The notes: generated from the letters alone by a model not told the origin. Positions 1-9,930 are shown, numbered from the stretch's first letter. The stretch: DNA of 64,000 nucleotides from Micromonosporaceae bacterium KJ-029 (GCA_005402585.1 BIFP01000002.1:62001-126000), one strand, 5' to 3'. Numbers and translations: made by a program.

Positions 1-1
1 A

Positions 2-1840
2 TCCGACCCGGCCTACTGGCGAGGGGTCGCCGCCGACCCACACGCCGATCGCAGCCTCGCCGAGGACACCAGCCCCGAGGCGGTGGCCCGGTTGCGCGTC
101 CGCAGCCGGGCGCTGTTGCGCGATGTGCTGCGCCCGCACCGGGCCCGGTTGGGCGCGGCCGTGGCGCTGCTGCTGGCCCAGAACGCCGCGGCCATGTCCG
201 GGCCGTACCTGGTCATGCTGGGCATCGACCGGGCGATCGAGCCGCTGCGGGCCGGGCGGCCCGGTCCGCTGATCGCCGTCGCCGTGTCGTTCGCCGCCGC
301 GACCGGAATCGAGTACGCGGCCCGGCGCGGCTTCCTCACCGTCTCCGCCCGGATCGGCCAGGCCGTCCTGCTCGATCTCCGGCAGCGGGTGTACGCGCAC
401 TTCCTGCGCCTGCCGGTGGCCTTCCACGAGCGGTACACCTCGGGCCGGATGATCTCGCGCCTGACCAGCGACATCGACTCGATCGCCGAACTGGTCGACG
501 GCGGCGTCGAGTCTCTGGTGATGGCCGCCCTGACGATCGTGTCCGTGGCCGGCATCCTGCTCTGGCTGGACCTGCCGCTGGCCGCGGTCACCCTGCTCGC
601 CTTCCCGTTGCTGTTCTGGCTGTCCCGTTGGTTCGCTCGGGCGTCGGCCGCCGCGTACCGGCGCACCCGGGAGGCGATGGCCCTGGTCATCGTCCACTTC
701 GTCGAGTCGATGCGGGGCATCCGGGCCGTGCAGGCGTACCGCCGGGAGCCGCGCAACCAGCACATATTCGCCTCGGTCAACGACGACTACCGCCGGTCCA
801 GCCGGCACGCGTTCCACCTGATCGCGACGTACTCGCCGGGGATCAAGCTGATCGGCAATGTCACCGTGGCGATGGTGCTCTGCTACGGCGGCGCCCGGGT
901 ACTGGGCGGCGACACCGGCGTCGGGGTACTCGCCGCCTTCCTCCTCTACCTGCGTCGGTTCTTCGAGCCGATGCAGGAGCTGAGCCAGTTCTACAACTCC
1001 CTGCAGTCCGCGACGGCGGCCCTCGAGAAGCTGGCCGGGGTTCTCGACGAGCGGCCCGCGGTCGCCGAGCCGGCGCGTCCCGTACCGCTGCCCCGTGGCC
1101 CGACCCGGGGCGCGGTCACCTTCCGGGCGGTCTCGTTCGGCTACCGCCCGGACGCCCCGATCCTGACCGGGCTGGACCTCACCGTCCCCGCCGGGCAGAC
1201 GGTGGCGCTGATCGGGCCGACCGGGGCCGGCAAGTCCACCGTCGCCAAGCTGCTCGCCCGGTTCCACGACCCGGACACCGGCACGGTCACCCTCGACGGT
1301 GTGGACCTGCGCCAGGTGGCCGACGCGGAGCTGCGCCGGACGGTGGTGCTGGTGACCCAGGAGACCCACCTGTTCGGCGGCACCGTGGCGGAGAACATCC
1401 GGTTCGGCCGCCCGGACGCCGACGACGCCACCGTCGAGGCCGCCGCCCGGGCGATCGGGGCGCACGACTTCATCGCGGCGCTGCCCGACGGGTACGACAC
1501 CGAGGTGCACCGGCGCGGCGGGCGGCTCTCCGCCGGGCAGCGGCAGCTGGTCGCGTTCGCCCGCGCCTTCCTGGCCGATCCGGCGGTGCTGATCCTGGAC
1601 GAGGCCACCTCGTCGCTCGACGTACCGACCGAGCGCCTGGTGCAGCACGCGCTCGGCACCATCCTGCGGGACCGGACCGCGGTGGTGATCGCACACCGGC
1701 TCTCCACCGTGGAGACCGCCGACCGGGTGCTGGTCCTCGACGGCGGCCGGCTCGTCGAGGACGGCTCGCCGGCCGAGCTGATCGCCGACGGTGGCCGGTA
1801 CGCCGCCCTGCACCGCCAGTGGCGCGACTCGCTGCTGTAG
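2..1840 (+). CDS. ABC transporter, fused membrane and ATPase domains (5' end outside window)
   Basis: This is a half-transporter exporter of the ABC-B type. The N-terminal half carries hydrophobic segments of an ABC type-1 exporter membrane domain. The C-terminal half is an ATPase with Walker A GPTGAGKST, signature LSAGQ, Walker B VLILDEATS and an H-loop in IAHRLST. The reading frame stays open to the left window edge (reading SDPAYWRGVAADPHADRSLA before the first in-frame GTG at 83), so the true start is probably upstream and the entry is partial. Such proteins act as dimers, often with a second half-transporter encoded next door, which would lie outside the window. The substrate cannot be told from sequence. 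valS begins 43 bases downstream on the same strand. Confidence 0.9.
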   Translation, partial: SDPAYWRGVAADPHADRSLAEDTSPEAVARLRVRSRALLRDVLRPHRARLGAAVALLLAQNAAAMSGPYLVMLGIDRAIEPLRAGRPGPLIAVAVSFAAATGIEYAARRGFLTVSARIGQAVLLDLRQRVYAHFLRLPVAFHERYTSGRMISRLTSDIDSIAELVDGGVESLVMAALTIVSVAGILLWLDLPLAAVTLLAFPLLFWLSRWFARASAAAYRRTREAMALVIVHFVESMRGIRAVQAYRREPRNQHIFASVNDDYRRSSRHAFHLIATYSPGIKLIGNVTVAMVLCYGGARVLGGDTGVGVLAAFLLYLRRFFEPMQELSQFYNSLQSATAALEKLAGVLDERPAVAEPARPVPLPRGPTRGAVTFRAVSFGYRPDAPILTGLDLTVPAGQTVALIGPTGAGKSTVAKLLARFHDPDTGTVTLDGVDLRQVADAELRRTVVLVTQETHLFGGTVAENIRFGRPDADDATVEAAARAIGAHDFIAALPDGYDTEVHRRGGRLSAGQRQLVAFARAFLADPAVLILDEATSSLDVPTERLVQHALGTILRDRTAVVIAHRLSTVETADRVLVLDGGRLVEDGSPAELIADGGRYAALHRQWRDSLL

Positions 1841-1883
1841 GTAATCGGGTGCCCGTCGACAACTCGCTGCCTACCATCGACGG

Positions 1884-4448
1884 ATGACTGATACGGCGAG
1901 GACGGCCCGCACCGGCGTCCCCGAGCGTCCGACCCTGGACGGGCTCGAGGAGACCTGGTCGCGCCGCTGGCAGGAGGAGGGCACGTACGCGTTCGACCGC
2001 AGCAAGGAGCGGTCAGACGTATACGCGATCGACACCCCTCCGCCGACCGTATCGGGCGAACTGCACATGGGGCACGTCTTCTCGTACACCCACACCGACC
2101 TGGTCGCCCGGTTCCAGCGGATGCGCGGCCGAACGGTCTTCTACCCGATCGGCTGGGACGACAACGGCCTGCCCACCGAGCGCCGGGTGCAGAACGTCTA
2201 CGGCGTGCGCTGCGACCCGTCGCTGCCGTACGACCCGGACTGGCGGGCACCGGAGGCACCGGTGGACGACGCCGCCCGGCGTGACCCGACCCCGATCGCC
2301 CGGCGCAACTTCATCGAGCTGTGCGAGCGGCTGACCGGCTCCGACGAGCAGGTCTTCGAGGCGCTGTGGCGCCGGCTCGGGCTGTCGGTGGACTGGTCGT
2401 TGATGTACACCACCATCGGTCCGGTGGCCCGGGCGGCGTCCCAGCGGGCGTTCCTGCGCAACCTGGCCCGGGGCGAGGCGTACCAGGCCGAGGCGCCGAC
2501 GCTGTGGGACGTCGGCTTCGCCACCGCCGTGGCCCAGGCCGAGCTGGAGGAGCGGGAGCGCCCCGGCGCGTACCACCGGCTGCGCTTCCACGCCCCCGGT
2601 GACCGGGAGGTGCTCATCGACACCACCCGGCCGGAGCTGCTGCCGGCCTGCGTCGCGCTGGTCTGCCACCCCGACGACGAGCGGTACGCCGACCTGGTCG
2701 GCACGTCCGTGCGTACCCCCGTCTTCGGGGTCGGGGTGCCGGTGCGCGCACACCCGCTGGCGGACCCGGCCAAGGGCACGGGCATCGCGATGGTCTGCAC
2801 CTTCGGCGACCTGACCGACGTGACCTGGTGGCGTGAGCTGGCGCTGGACACCCGCGTGGTGGTCGGCCGGGACGGCCGGCTGCTGCCGGAGGCGCCCGCC
2901 GGGGTGCCGGCGCAGCCGTACGCGGCGCTGGCCGGGCAGACGGTCAACGGGGCCCGGCGGACCATCGTGGAGCTGCTGGCGGACGCGGGCAACCTGGTCG
3001 GCGAGCCACGCCCGATCAGCCACCCGGTGAAGTTCTACGAGCGGGGCGACCGGCCACTGGAGATCGTCTCGACCCGGCAGTGGTACGTGCGCAACGGTGG
3101 CCGGGACGCCGGCCTGCGCGAGACGTTGCTGGCCCGGGGGCGGGAGCTGCGCTGGGTGCCGGAGCACATGCGGCACCGCTACGAGCACTGGGTGAGCGGC
3201 CTGACCGGTGACTGGCTGGTCAGCCGGCAGCGCTTCTTCGGGGTGCCGGTGCCGGTGTGGTACCCGCTCGACGACGCTGGAGAGCCGGACTGGTCCCACC
3301 CTCTCACGCCGGACGAGTCAGCGCTGCCGATCGACCCCTCCGAGGACGCCCCGGCCGGGTACGACGAGTCGCAGCGCGGGACGCCGGGCGGGTTCGTCGG
3401 CGACCCGGACGTGTTGGACACCTGGGCCACCTCGTCGCTGACCCCGCAGATCGCGGGTGGTTGGGAACACGACCCCGACCTGTTCGGCCGGGTCTTCCCG
3501 ATGGACCTGCGCCCGCAGGGTCAGGAGATCATCCGGACCTGGCTGTTCGCCACGGTGGTCCGCGCGCACCTGGAACACGGCACGCTGCCCTGGCGGACGG
3601 CCGAGCTGTCCGGCTGGATCCTCGACCCGGACCGCAAGAAGATGTCCAAGTCCAAGGGGAACGTGGTCACCCCGATGGCGCTGCTGGAACAGCACGGGTC
3701 CGACGCGGTGCGGTACTGGGCGGCCAGCGGGCGGCCCGGCACCGACCTGGCCTTCGACCCGGCGCAGATCAAGGTCGGGCGGCGGCTCGCCACCAAGTTG
3801 CTCAACGCGTCCCGGTTCGTCCTCGGGCTGGGCGCCGCGGACGCGCTGCGCGCCCCGGCGACCGAGCCGCTGGACCGGGCCATGCTCGCGGAACTGGCCG
3901 CGGTGGTCACCACCGCCACCACCGCCTTCGAGGCGTACGACCACACGGCCGCGTTGCAGGCCACCGAGTCGTTCTTCTGGCGGTTCTGCGACGACTACAT
4001 CGAGTTGGTGAAGGAGCGTGCCTACGGCACCGGCGCCGGAGCGGACTCGGCCCGGGCGGCGCTGGCCACCGCCCTCTCGGTGCAGCTGCGGCTGTTCGCC
4101 CCGGTGCTGCCGTACGCGACCGAGGAGGTGTGGTCCTGGTGGCGGTACGGCTCGGTGCACCGGGCGCCGTGGCCCACCACGTACGAGGTGGGCCGGGCGA
4201 TCCAGGGCGAGGGTGCCCCGGAGCTGCTGCGGCTGGCCTCCGACGCGCTGGGGCAGGTCCGCCGGGCCAAGTCCGAGCGCAAACTGTCGATGAAGGCGGA
4301 GGTGCCGCTGGCCGAGGCGCTCGGCCCGGCCGCCCTGCTCGACCAGCTCACCCTGGTCGTCGACGACCTGCGCGCGGCGGGCCACATCGGCAAGCTCGAC
4401 CTGCTGCCGGACCGCACCCCTGAACTCGTCATCGCCTGCGCGTTCTAA
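1884..4448 (+). CDS. valS: Valyl-tRNA synthetase
   Basis: Class I aminoacyl-tRNA synthetase that charges tRNA-Val in the cytosol. The HIGH-type motif is HMGH near residue 58, after PPPTVSGEL, and the KMSKS motif is intact in DRKKMSKSKGN. The editing (CP1) region lies between them and the anticodon-binding domain fills the C-terminal third. At 854 residues it matches the shorter ValS form found in actinobacteria. The ATG at 1884 begins MTDTARTAR and I see no strong Shine-Dalgarno sequence. The gene converges on the ABC-2 operon; the 115-base gap between the two stop codons is filled by a palindromic repeat. Confidence 0.97.
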   Translation: MTDTARTARTGVPERPTLDGLEETWSRRWQEEGTYAFDRSKERSDVYAIDTPPPTVSGELHMGHVFSYTHTDLVARFQRMRGRTVFYPIGWDDNGLPTERRVQNVYGVRCDPSLPYDPDWRAPEAPVDDAARRDPTPIARRNFIELCERLTGSDEQVFEALWRRLGLSVDWSLMYTTIGPVARAASQRAFLRNLARGEAYQAEAPTLWDVGFATAVAQAELEERERPGAYHRLRFHAPGDREVLIDTTRPELLPACVALVCHPDDERYADLVGTSVRTPVFGVGVPVRAHPLADPAKGTGIAMVCTFGDLTDVTWWRELALDTRVVVGRDGRLLPEAPAGVPAQPYAALAGQTVNGARRTIVELLADAGNLVGEPRPISHPVKFYERGDRPLEIVSTRQWYVRNGGRDAGLRETLLARGRELRWVPEHMRHRYEHWVSGLTGDWLVSRQRFFGVPVPVWYPLDDAGEPDWSHPLTPDESALPIDPSEDAPAGYDESQRGTPGGFVGDPDVLDTWATSSLTPQIAGGWEHDPDLFGRVFPMDLRPQGQEIIRTWLFATVVRAHLEHGTLPWRTAELSGWILDPDRKKMSKSKGNVVTPMALLEQHGSDAVRYWAASGRPGTDLAFDPAQIKVGRRLATKLLNASRFVLGLGAADALRAPATEPLDRAMLAELAAVVTTATTAFEAYDHTAALQATESFFWRFCDDYIELVKERAYGTGAGADSARAALATALSVQLRLFAPVLPYATEEVWSWWRYGSVHRAPWPTTYEVGRAIQGEGAPELLRLASDALGQVRRAKSERKLSMKAEVPLAEALGPAALLDQLTLVVDDLRAAGHIGKLDLLPDRTPELVIACAF

Positions 4449-4456
4449 CTTGGGTA

Positions 4457-4567
4457 TAAGGAAGGGCCCCCTATTAACGCCTGGTGTATAGCAGGGGCCC
4501 CCTCTTAACAAACCGGCCGGCAAAGACCGCCGCGACTGTTAAAAGGGGGCCCTTCCTTACACCTCAG
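4457..4567. repeat. GGAAGGGCCCC-type palindromic repeats between convergent genes
   Basis: Two elements sit between the valS stop and the stop of the minus-strand permease. The first (4457-4509) is a direct tandem of two degenerate units, each containing GGGCCCCC followed by TTAAC. The second (4538-4567) is a single unit in opposite orientation that includes the stop codon of the permease (TGA then GGTGTAAGG). The same family occurs at 16235-16299, 23347-23404 and 36496-36549. The self-complementary cores could fold and act as a bidirectional terminator or 3'-end stabiliser, but that is inferred. Confidence 0.8.
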
Positions 4568-5274
4568 CTGGTTTCGCCGGCCACCGAGAAGGAGCGCAGG
4601 CGGTCGATGGCGAGCAGGGTGAACCCGACGCTGACCAGCACGGTCATCACCACCGCTAGCGGCGCGGAGACGGTCGTGTCGAGCAGATTGGTCGGGGCGA
4701 TCCGATCGGCCAGGGCGATCACGTAGTGCTGGATGGAGAGCACCCGGGTGCCGGTGACCACGTTGCCCAGCAGCCCCTCCCAGATCAGCACGTAGACCAG
4801 GCCGAGCAGCACCGGCCGGCGGGTGAGCAGGCTGACCGCCACGAACAGCGCCGAGTACGCCACCGCACCGGCCGACGCGGCGAGGGCGAGCGCCAGGCCG
4901 AGGCGGGGCGAGTCGGCCAGCAGGCCCGCCGCGTACAGCGGGACCGCCACGGTGATCGCGGTGACCCCGGCCGCCACGGCCAGCTTCGGCAGCACGATCT
5001 GCCAGCGGGGCAGCGGGGTGGTGAGCACGTGCACCACCGTGCCGTCGTCGATCTCGGCGCCGAGCACGCCGGTGCCGACGATCAGGGCGACCACCGGCAG
5101 CACCACCGCCAGCCCGAGGCCGATCAACACCGGCGGCCCCCAGTCGCTCGGTGGCACCCCCATGCCGTGGGAGATGGCGGCCAGCGCCACCAGCAGTAGC
5201 GGCAACGGCAGCAGCATCAGGAACCGGCGGCGGCCGAACAGCCCGCGCGCGGTGATCCAGGAGACAGTGGACAT
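4564..5274 (-). CDS. ABC-2 type transporter permease
   Basis: Small integral membrane protein of 236 residues with about six hydrophobic segments, including PLPLLLVALAAI near the N-terminus and AVVMTVLVSVGFTLLAI near the C-terminus. It fits the membrane partner of an ABC-2 exporter. The motif LGAEIDDGTVVHVLTTPLPR between segments 2 and 3 is typical of this family. It is the last gene of a four-gene operon: its ATG overlaps the TGA of the preceding ATPase by one base, implying translational coupling. The operon encodes two ATPase-permease pairs. Substrate unknown. Confidence 0.85.
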   Translation of the reverse strand: MSTVSWITARGLFGRRRFLMLLPLPLLLVALAAISHGMGVPPSDWGPPVLIGLGLAVVLPVVALIVGTGVLGAEIDDGTVVHVLTTPLPRWQIVLPKLAVAAGVTAITVAVPLYAAGLLADSPRLGLALALAASAGAVAYSALFVAVSLLTRRPVLLGLVYVLIWEGLLGNVVTGTRVLSIQHYVIALADRIAPTNLLDTTVSAPLAVVMTVLVSVGFTLLAIDRLRSFSVAGETS

Positions 5275-6224
5275 CAGGCCTCCACCAGGTAGGAGAAGAC
5301 GCTCTCCAGAGATTCGTCCTCGGGCACCAGCTGCCGCACCCGTACGCCGTGGGCCAGGGCTACTTTCGGCAGCACCCGGGTGAAGGCGCCGTAGTCGCCG
5401 GCCCGCACGGTCAGGCCGTCCCGGCCCAGCTCGACGCCGGTCACCGAGGGCTCGGCCATCAGCGCCACGGCCAACGCCCGGTCGTCGGTGGAGCGGATCG
5501 CGAAGACGTGCGGCCGGTTGGTCATCAGCCGGCGGATGGTCCGGAAGTCACCGGAGGCGGCGAGCCGGCCGGCGACCATCACCTGCACGGTGCCGGAGAC
5601 CTGCTCGACCTCCTCCAGGATGTGCGAGCTGAACAGGATGGTGTGGCCCGCGTCGCCGAGGGAGTGCAGCAGCTCCATCATGTGCAGCCGTTGGCGCGGG
5701 TCCATGCCGTTGAACGGCTCGTCGAGCAGCAGCACCTGCGGGTCGTGCACCAGCGCCGCCGCCACCCGGGCCCGCTGCCGCATCCCCTTGGAGTACGTGC
5801 CAATCCGGCGGTCCTGCGCGCCCTCCAGCTCGACCAGAGCCACCGCGCGGCGGGCCGCCGCGTGCGGGTCCGGCAGCTTGTGCAGCTTCGCGGTGGCCAG
5901 CACGAACTCGTACGCGGTGAGGAAGCTGTGCACCGCCTCCCGCTCGCTGACCAGCCCGAGCCGCCGGTAGACCTCCGGGTTGCGCCAGGTGGGGCCGCCG
6001 TCCAGGGTGACCGTGCCCCGGGAGGGAGCCAGGAAGCCGGCCATCATGTGCAGCAGCGTGGTCTTGCCTGCGCCGTTCGGGCCGAGCAGCCCGGTCACCC
6101 CGGGCCCGAGGGACATGCTCACGTTGTTGACCGCGACCACGTTGCCGTACCAGCGGGACACCCCGGAAAGGTCGAGGGTGCTGGTGGTGGCCGCCGTGGG
6201 AGCGGCGGAACTGATCGTGGTCAT
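5274..6224 (-). CDS. ABC transporter ATP-binding protein (ABC-2 system, pair 2)
   Basis: Stand-alone ATPase of about 316 residues. Walker A is GPNGAGKTT, Walker B is VLLLDEPFNG, the signature region reads YSKGMRQR, and the switch histidine lies in FSSHILEE. The C-terminal extension of about 90 residues is typical of CcmA/NatA-like ATPases of ABC-2 exporters. The ATG at 6224 (MTTISSAAPT) was chosen because it overlaps the stop of the upstream permease by four bases (ATGA); the frame stays open further upstream but runs inside that permease gene. It pairs with the permease ending at 4564 and, because of the coupling, probably works with the other pair too. Confidence 0.88.
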   Translation of the reverse strand: MTTISSAAPTAATTSTLDLSGVSRWYGNVVAVNNVSMSLGPGVTGLLGPNGAGKTTLLHMMAGFLAPSRGTVTLDGGPTWRNPEVYRRLGLVSEREAVHSFLTAYEFVLATAKLHKLPDPHAAARRAVALVELEGAQDRRIGTYSKGMRQRARVAAALVHDPQVLLLDEPFNGMDPRQRLHMMELLHSLGDAGHTILFSSHILEEVEQVSGTVQVMVAGRLAASGDFRTIRRLMTNRPHVFAIRSTDDRALAVALMAEPSVTGVELGRDGLTVRAGDYGAFTRVLPKVALAHGVRVRQLVPEDESLESVFSYLVEA

Positions 6225-7102
6225 CGTGCGGCCACCTTCCGGTAGCGGGCCAGCAGCAGGGTGACACAGCCCGCCACGAGCGCGACGGCGGCCAGCGCGT
6301 ACACCGGGCCGAAGGGGCCGAGGCCGGAAAGTCCGGCATCCGGGTCGGTGACCAGCAGGTCGCGCAGCGCCCAGATGCCGACCCCCTGCACCAGGGTGGA
6401 CGGCGAGGCGAGGCCAGCCAGTTGGTTCACCGCCGTCGAGGGCAGGATCGACAGGGTGCCGACGATTGGTGTGGTCATCAGGAACACGGCGACGATCCCG
6501 CCGGCGGCGAAGGCCCGCTTGCCGGTCAGCGAGGCGACCAGCAGGCCGACCGAGGCGAAGACGACCGCCCACAGCCCGGCGTAGAGCAGCGCGGGCAGCA
6601 GGTCCAGCAGTTCGTCCCACACCTCCCGCATCCCGTCGGCGGTGAACGCACCGCCGAGGAACATCACCAGCTGCGGCGCGCCGAGCAGCATCCAGAGCGC
6701 GGTGACCAGGGCGAGCAGCTTGGCCAGCGGGTAGTCGGCGCGCGGCAGCGGCCGGGAGAAGTACAGCGGGAGGACACCGCTGCGCAGGTCACGGGAGACC
6801 AGCTCGGGCGCGGCCACCGCGACGAAGAAGATGACCAGCCAGCTCATGTTGTCCGCGAACTGGGCGTACGTCAGGATCATCTCGCCGATCTGGGCGCGGA
6901 TCGCGGTCAGCGTGGCGGCGAACGTGAAGACGATGCCGACCACCAGCCAGGGAAAGATCTTGGCCTTGGCGCTGCGGCCGAGCCCGAAGGTGGTCCGCAC
7001 CCCGTGCAGGTACAGCGCGCCGAAGACCTGGCGGCGGCCGAGCCGGGGGCCGGTGTAGCGCTGGTAGCCGATGTCGTGGATGACGCCGGTCGGCTCAGAC
7101 AT
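6221..7102 (-). CDS. ABC-2 type transporter permease
   Basis: Integral membrane protein of about 293 residues with at least six hydrophobic stretches, for example MSWLVIFFVAVAAPEL and AFAAGGIVAVFLMTTPIVG. The soluble motif LVSRDLRSGVLPLYFSRPL is characteristic of ABC-2 permeases. The ATG at 7102 (MSEPTGVIHDIGYQRY) is preferred over an upstream in-frame start because it overlaps the end of the preceding ATPase by eight bases. The cytosolic leader IGYQRYTGPRLGR recurs in actinobacterial ABC-2 permeases. Second gene of the 8009-to-4564 operon; substrate unknown. Confidence 0.85.
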   Translation of the reverse strand: MSEPTGVIHDIGYQRYTGPRLGRRQVFGALYLHGVRTTFGLGRSAKAKIFPWLVVGIVFTFAATLTAIRAQIGEMILTYAQFADNMSWLVIFFVAVAAPELVSRDLRSGVLPLYFSRPLPRADYPLAKLLALVTALWMLLGAPQLVMFLGGAFTADGMREVWDELLDLLPALLYAGLWAVVFASVGLLVASLTGKRAFAAGGIVAVFLMTTPIVGTLSILPSTAVNQLAGLASPSTLVQGVGIWALRDLLVTDPDAGLSGLGPFGPVYALAAVALVAGCVTLLLARYRKVAAR

Positions 7103-8009
7103 GGCTGCCCTCCCTTCGGGCGAAGAGTTCGGCCACCCGGTGCCGGCGCTGGTCGAGCCGGTGCAACGGCAGGTCCAGCTCGGCCACCGCACCGAGGATC
7201 AGGTCGTAGGTGCCCTGGTCGGCGAGCGGGACGAGGAGCAGCCGCCCCTCCCGGCCCACTGGCAGGTCGAGCGCGGCCAGCCGGGCGGCCAGGGCATCGG
7301 TACCCTCGCTGACCTCGACGGCGAGCACGTCGGTGGCGGAGGTCATCGCGGCGATGTGGTCGGCCCGCAGCAACCGCCCGCCGTCGATGGCGACCAGGGT
7401 GTCGCAGATCCGCTCGACCTCGCCGAGCAGGTGCGAGCAGACCAGTACGGAGATGCCGAACTCGGTGCCGATCCGGTGCACCAGGGCGAGCATCGCGTCC
7501 CGGCCGGCCGGGTCGAGGCCGTTGGTGGGCTCGTCGAGCAGCAGCAGGTCGGGGTCGTGCACCAGCGCCTGGGCGAGCTTGACCCGCTGCTTCATGCCGG
7601 TGGAGTAGCCGCCGACCGGGCGGTGGCGCTCCTCGTGCAGCCCCACGTGGCGCAGCGCCTCGGAGGCCCGTTCCCGGGCGACCGTACGTGGCAGGCCGCT
7701 CATCCGGCCGAGATGGGTGACCAGTTCGGCGCCGGACAGATCGGGCGGCAGGCAGTCGTGCTCCGGCATGTAGCCGACCCTGGTGCGTACCGCTGCGGGA
7801 TCGGTGGTGGGGTCGAGCCCGAGCACCCGGACCCGGCCGCGGGTCGGGGCGAGCAGGCCGAGCAGGAGCTTGATCAGGGTCGACTTGCCGGCGCCGTTGG
7901 CGCCGACCAAACCGACAATCCCTGGCTCCACCGCGACCGTCAGATCGGACAGTGCGGTGACCCCGCCGCCGTAGACCTTCGTCAACGACTCGGTTGCGAT
8001 CAGTGTCAC
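7095..8009 (-). CDS. ABC transporter ATP-binding protein (ABC-2 system, pair 1)
   Basis: First gene of the four-gene operon. It is an ATPase of 304 residues with Walker A GANGAGKST, signature STGMKQR, Walker B LLLLDEPTNGLDP and the histidine switch in VCSHLL. The C-terminal domain of about 100 residues resembles those of NatA/CcmA-type ATPases. Its ATG at 8009 is divergent from the glycosyltransferase gene starting at 8240, so both promoters must lie in the 230-base gap. The two-ATPase, two-permease arrangement suggests one heteromeric export or membrane-modifying complex rather than two independent transporters; that is inference. Confidence 0.88.
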   Translation of the reverse strand: MTLIATESLTKVYGGGVTALSDLTVAVEPGIVGLVGANGAGKSTLIKLLLGLLAPTRGRVRVLGLDPTTDPAAVRTRVGYMPEHDCLPPDLSGAELVTHLGRMSGLPRTVARERASEALRHVGLHEERHRPVGGYSTGMKQRVKLAQALVHDPDLLLLDEPTNGLDPAGRDAMLALVHRIGTEFGISVLVCSHLLGEVERICDTLVAIDGGRLLRADHIAAMTSATDVLAVEVSEGTDALAARLAALDLPVGREGRLLLVPLADQGTYDLILGAVAELDLPLHRLDQRRHRVAELFARREGSHV

Positions 8010-8239
8010 GCCGACAGCCTAGAGACGTAAGGCAACGTCGCGGGCTCCGGAGACGGCCCCGGTTTACCCTGATCCTGACCGGTCCGTTCCCCCTAGGGAC
8101 CGCCGACCTCCGTCCCGCCGCGTGGCCCCCGATGTCGATCCGCCACGCCCGGCGCCTAACCCCCCACGTACGCGGAGACTGGTACAAACTGGAGTCACCG
8201 TACGACCGCGTGGACGGCACAACGGGTACAGGGAGAGCC

Positions 8240-9814
8240 ATGACGGCTGGCGTTCCGAAGGTGAGTGTGGTGGTCCCGGTGTACAACCCGGGTCCACACC
8301 TTGAGCAACTCATCGGTTCGCTGCTACGCCAGTCGATGCCGGCCGCGGAGTTCGAGGTGATCTTCGTCGACGACGGCTCGACCGACTCCACGCCGGCCCG
8401 GCTGGACGAACTGGCCGCCGCCCACCCGCACATTCAGGTGCTGCACATCGAGAACTCCGGCTGGCCGTCGCGTCCGCGCAACCTGGGCGTGCGGCGGGCC
8501 CGCGGGGAGTACGTCCAGTTCGTCGACGACGACGACTGGCTCGCCGACGAGGCCCTGGAACGGCTGTACGCGTACGCCGCCGAAAACGGCGCCGACATCG
8601 CCATCGGCAAGATGGCCGGGCACGGCCGGGCGGTACCCCGGGGACTGTTCCGGGTCAACCACCCCGACGCCACGCTGGACGACGCACCGCTGATCGACAG
8701 CCTCACCTGCCACAAGATGTTCCGCCGGGCGTTCCTGCTGGAGCACGACCTGCGGTTCCCCGAGGAGGGGCGCAAGCGGCTGGAGGACCACCACATGGTC
8801 GTCCGGGCCTACCTCCTCTCCCGTCGCACCTGCGTGCTGTCGGACTACACCTGCTACCACCACAAGAAGCGGCCGGACGGCGGCAGCCTGACCGGCACCC
8901 GGATGGAGCCGGCGGCGTACTTCAGCAGCCTGCGAGAGGTGCTCGACATCGTCGATGCGCACGTCGAGCCGGGCCCGCTGCGGGACAAGCTGCACCGGCG
9001 GTGGCTACGCACCGAAATGACCAAGCGACTGCGCGGCGCCCGGCTACGGAACGCCCCGCCGGACTGGGTCGACCAGGTCGTCACCGAGGTCCAGAAGACC
9101 GTCCAGGCACGGTTCGCGCCGGGTGTCGCCGCCGGGCTGCCGTCGGTGCCGCGGACAATCGCGGGCCTGGCCGCGCAGGGTCGAGTCGCGGACCTGCTCC
9201 GCCTGGCCGAGTGGGAGGACGGCGTGCGCGCCCGCGCCCGCCTCAAGGAGTACGAGGTGACCGGCTCGACGTTGACCGTCAAGCTCACCGGTCTGCTCCG
9301 CAACGGGGACCAGCCCGTCACGTACCGCCGCTCCGACGGGCGTGACCTGCTGGTCGTACCGATCGAGGACGTGCCCGCCGAGTTGCTCGACTGCACCGAC
9401 GACCTGGAGCGGGCCAAGCTGGACGTGATCGCCCGGCGCACCGCGGACAACTGCGAGTTCCTCCTCCCGGTCAACTTCGAGGTGGACCGCGTACCGGACC
9501 CCTCGGGCGGGTTGCACCTGCGGTACCGGGGCACCGCGACGGTCGACTTCCGCACCCTCAACGCCGGCCGTAACGAGGGCGACTGGACCTTGAAGGCCCG
9601 GGTCAGCGGCTCCGGGTGGTGCCTGGACACGAAGCTGCCGCTGGCGGTGTCCTGCGCCGTCGACGGCGCCATCCCGGTGGTGATCGACAAGCGGAAGAAG
9701 AAGCCGCCGGCAAATAAGCCGCCGGCGAAGAAGCCCAGCCGGTGGCGGCGATTGATGCGGTCGGTCCGGCGCCGACTCGGTGTGATCGGCCGGCGAACGG
9801 TGGGGATCCGGTAA
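8240..9814 (+). CDS. Family 2 glycosyltransferase
   Basis: Cytosolic GT-A-fold glycosyltransferase of 524 residues. The N-terminal catalytic domain begins PKVSVVVPVYNPG and has the nucleotide-sugar motif VDDGSTDST, then VDDDDW as the metal-binding acidic cluster. The region after about residue 270 is a long C-terminal part with a beta-rich segment, reminiscent of polymer-glycosylating enzymes of teichoic-acid type; I cannot assign the acceptor. The tail is strongly basic (KRKKKPPANKPPAKKPS), which could bring it to the membrane or an anionic polymer. The ATG at 8240 follows GGGAGAG. The next gene begins 116 bases downstream on the same strand, so co-transcription is possible. Confidence 0.85.
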   Translation: MTAGVPKVSVVVPVYNPGPHLEQLIGSLLRQSMPAAEFEVIFVDDGSTDSTPARLDELAAAHPHIQVLHIENSGWPSRPRNLGVRRARGEYVQFVDDDDWLADEALERLYAYAAENGADIAIGKMAGHGRAVPRGLFRVNHPDATLDDAPLIDSLTCHKMFRRAFLLEHDLRFPEEGRKRLEDHHMVVRAYLLSRRTCVLSDYTCYHHKKRPDGGSLTGTRMEPAAYFSSLREVLDIVDAHVEPGPLRDKLHRRWLRTEMTKRLRGARLRNAPPDWVDQVVTEVQKTVQARFAPGVAAGLPSVPRTIAGLAAQGRVADLLRLAEWEDGVRARARLKEYEVTGSTLTVKLTGLLRNGDQPVTYRRSDGRDLLVVPIEDVPAELLDCTDDLERAKLDVIARRTADNCEFLLPVNFEVDRVPDPSGGLHLRYRGTATVDFRTLNAGRNEGDWTLKARVSGSGWCLDTKLPLAVSCAVDGAIPVVIDKRKKKPPANKPPAKKPSRWRRLMRSVRRRLGVIGRRTVGIR

Positions 9815-9930
9815 ACGCCGCTCAGGCCGGCGGGCCGCCGCGGCGCCCCGCGCGCCGGGAGGAGTGGCGCTCTCGACCGATCGGCGGCCGGCTGCGAAAC
9901 TGTGTGCCGGTCGCCGGAGTTGGGGGTCTG

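Noticed and set aside
5274..6620. A longer minus-strand frame that would extend the second ATPase gene to 6620
   Set aside because: The extra 132 residues lie inside the permease gene in another frame and have no ABC-ATPase character; the ATG at 6224 overlaps the permease stop in the usual ATGA manner.
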